53,770 nt of DNA. Origin: Oligoflexales bacterium. GTDB lineage: Bacteria > Bdellovibrionota_B > Oligoflexia > Oligoflexales > RGVZ01. The notes under the pieces are model-generated. The model was not told the origin of the DNA, did no database searches, and saw only the letters and a program-made list of their open reading frames with translations. The stretch's first letter is position 1; every line of letters begins with the position of its first letter. The position numbers were made by a program, and so were the translations under genes. Below, piece after piece: positions 52,606 to 53,770 of this stretch. The stretch is from positions 1 to 53,770 of the forward strand of contig CANJZQ010000014.1 in the NCBI GenBank assembly GCA_947479535.1, read 5' to 3'.

Positions 52606-53106
52606 TTGATTCCACTGCTCCTTCGTCAGCGAATATTCGACCCGTGTCGCGCCGTCCAAATCGGGTGGAGTGACAAGATCCTTCCGGCGAACAGCACCTA
52701 GCTTTTCAAGCGCTTGTTGAGAACGCAGATTTTGCTCGCTCGTATGAAACAAAACCCGGTCAGCAAAGGTGAATGCGTGACCGATCATTAATTTCTTCAC
52801 TTCCAAATTGTATTTTCCGCCCCAGAAACGTCGCGCGAGAAATGTGTATCCGATGAAGATTTGTTTATGGTTTCTGTCGAAATCGTAGTAGCGGCTGCTG
52901 CCGATGATTTCTTTTGAGGCATTTTCAATGATGACATAGGCACCTTCTGAACTGAGGGCCTTGTCAAAAAAAACCTTGAAAGGATCACGCTGCCAGCGCC
53001 CGGTTTCTGAATGCTGCCGCCAAATTTCTGGATCGGATGCCGCGGCGTAAAGGGCTTCAGAGTCAGAAGCCTCAAGGGGGCGCAGAGAAATTCCGGGGCC
53101 AGTCAT
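52567..53106 (-). CDS. GNAT family N-acetyltransferase (RimJ/RimL-like)
   Basis: A ~179-residue acetyltransferase with RPLEASDSEALYAAASDPEIWRQH at the N-terminus and a closing NLRSQQALEKLGAVRRKD. The latter is the typical acetyl-CoA/substrate end of the RimJ/RimL group, so it may acetylate a protein N-terminus, an amino acid or a small amine. The last ~13 residues (about RHPEHHPADASS) and the stop codon are encoded by the intergenic repeat, implying that the original terminus was replaced. ATG 53106 or TTG 53118 is the start; the latter overlaps the upstream stop. Confidence 0.85.
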   Translation of the reverse strand: MTGPGISLRPLEASDSEALYAAASDPEIWRQHSETGRWQRDPFKVFFDKALSSEGAYVIIENASKEIIGSSRYYDFDRNHKQIFIGYTFLARRFWGGKYNLEVKKLMIGHAFTFADRVLFHTSEQNLRSQQALEKLGAVRRKDLVTPPDLDGATRVEYSLTKEQWNQRHPEHHPADASS

Positions 53107-53114
53107 TTTCAAAT

Positions 53115-53770
53115 TCAAAAGCGGAATCCTAGGCCTCCGGTCAGCGCAAAGAAATTATCAAAGCCTGAGGCCGTGCCAAGGAGCAGGTAGTCGCGCAATT
53201 CAATGCGCGCATGCAGGTTTTTGGTGAAATGGTATTTTTGCCCCACGGCAAAGGTGCCTTGAATGCTCGTCAGCGACTCAGGATCTGGGCGTCCCTCTGT
53301 TCCGTAAAGTCCGCTTTCCGATACGGCAGCTCCAGGATTTCCTGTGGAGACCGTCGTGTCAGCATTGAAGGTCCCGCGGTTGGAGCGGCTGGTGCCCTTC
53401 AGCTGGGTTTGTTGCTTCCAAAATGTCGACATCGCCAGCCCGCCGCCTGCAAGGACATATAAATCGAAATGCGTCACGGCCCTGAGGAGAATGATCTGTT
53501 TCCCATAGACGGGGTTCCAGATGGCATGGGCTCCGAGCAGTGTGTTGGTTTGCCGGACCGGAACGTAAGCTGGTCCGAAGTTGGCGCGTCCCGTTAAATC
53601 GCTGCCGTCTCCACATTCGGCAGAGACGACATTTTCAGGATCGTTGTAAAAATTTTCAAGGCACTCGCGTTCAGATTTGTCTGTGTTTGAAGCCATCATG
53701 GCCTCAACTCCCACGCCCCACTCTTCCGACCAGAAATAATTGACGCCGGCACCAAACAACATGGTGTTTG
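53115..53770 (-). CDS. Outer membrane beta-barrel protein (partial, 5' end outside window)
   Basis: The frame is open to the right edge; only the C-terminal ~217 residues are present. The pattern GVNYFWSEEWGVGVEAM, THFDLYVLAGGGLA, GTFAVGQKYHFTKNLHARIELRDYLL and a terminal FALTGGLGFRF with C-terminal Phe is that of small eight-stranded outer membrane barrels found in myxobacteria and Bdellovibrio relatives. The C-terminal Phe fits recognition by BamA. Function unknown. It overlaps or abuts the acetyltransferase gene. Confidence 0.8.
   Translation of the reverse strand, partial: NTMLFGAGVNYFWSEEWGVGVEAMMASNTDKSERECLENFYNDPENVVSAECGDGSDLTGRANFGPAYVPVRQTNTLLGAHAIWNPVYGKQIILLRAVTHFDLYVLAGGGLAMSTFWKQQTQLKGTSRSNRGTFNADTTVSTGNPGAAVSESGLYGTEGRPDPESLTSIQGTFAVGQKYHFTKNLHARIELRDYLLLGTASGFDNFFALTGGLGFRF

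Overview
The window looks like a chromosomal segment of a Gram-negative, flagellated bacterium, most likely of the Bdellovibrionota (Bdellovibrio-like or related predatory or formerly delta-proteobacterial lineages). This is an inference. It rests on the flagellar gene order, the abundance of lipoproteins and secreted proteases, an Omp85 protein, ADP-heptose synthesis and a Myxococcus/Bdellovibrio-type outer membrane barrel. There are no rRNA or tRNA genes, CRISPR arrays, transposases, integrases or phage genes that I can see. Coding density is very high: five convergent gene pairs have stop codons that touch, overlap or lie 1 base apart.

Left part (1-25756): a partial membrane-anchored FMN-binding glutamate-synthase-like protein (-); two tandem trypsin-like lipoprotein proteases (+); UDP-glucuronate decarboxylase (-) divergent from sucC-sucD (+), then a macro-domain-like protein and murB (+). 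Next come an operon trxB-mrp-DUF971 (-) and a D,D-peptidase pair (S11 PBP7-like and S13 PBP4-like, +). Three unrecognised lipoproteins (+) converge through a hairpin on a matrixin-type metalloprotease (-). After these lie a GlcD-type FAD dehydrogenase (+), GTP-dependent PEP carboxykinase (-), a small lipoprotein, a von Willebrand A-domain lipoprotein, a flippase-like membrane protein and an alpha/beta hydrolase (+).

Centre (25753-38690): a single 15-gene flagellar run on the minus strand, fliL-fliM-fliN-fliO-fliP-fliQ-fliR-flhB-flhA-flhF-flhG-fliA-cheY, then a PilZ-like protein and a membrane-anchored DUF2802/SwrB-like protein. It encodes the C-ring parts, the type III export gate, the flagellar placement GTPase/ATPase pair, sigma-28 and a chemotaxis response regulator. 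A sigma-54-like -24/-12 element and a perfect 14-bp palindrome lie upstream of fliL, in the only long non-coding stretch (38691-39119).

Right part (39120-53770): a monohaem cytochrome c lipoprotein (+), tatA/B-lysA (-), hldD followed by a short Omp85 barrel protein (+), then a large lipoprotein with a caspase/gingipain-like His-Cys pair (+), the least ordinary gene in the window. Then smc preceded by a propeller-like lipoprotein (-), ssb with a small downstream gene (+), a GNAT acetyltransferase whose C-terminus is encoded by an intergenic repeat (-), and a partial outer membrane barrel (-). A related palindromic repeat occurs at about 1988-2038 and 52522-52605.

The biological themes are envelope building and remodelling (MurB, PBPs, HldD, Omp85, UXS), motility, and a large secreted/lipoprotein complement including four probable proteases. 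The best candidate for something undescribed is the caspase-like lipoprotein at 43668-46262, with its hairpin-abutted ribosome binding site.
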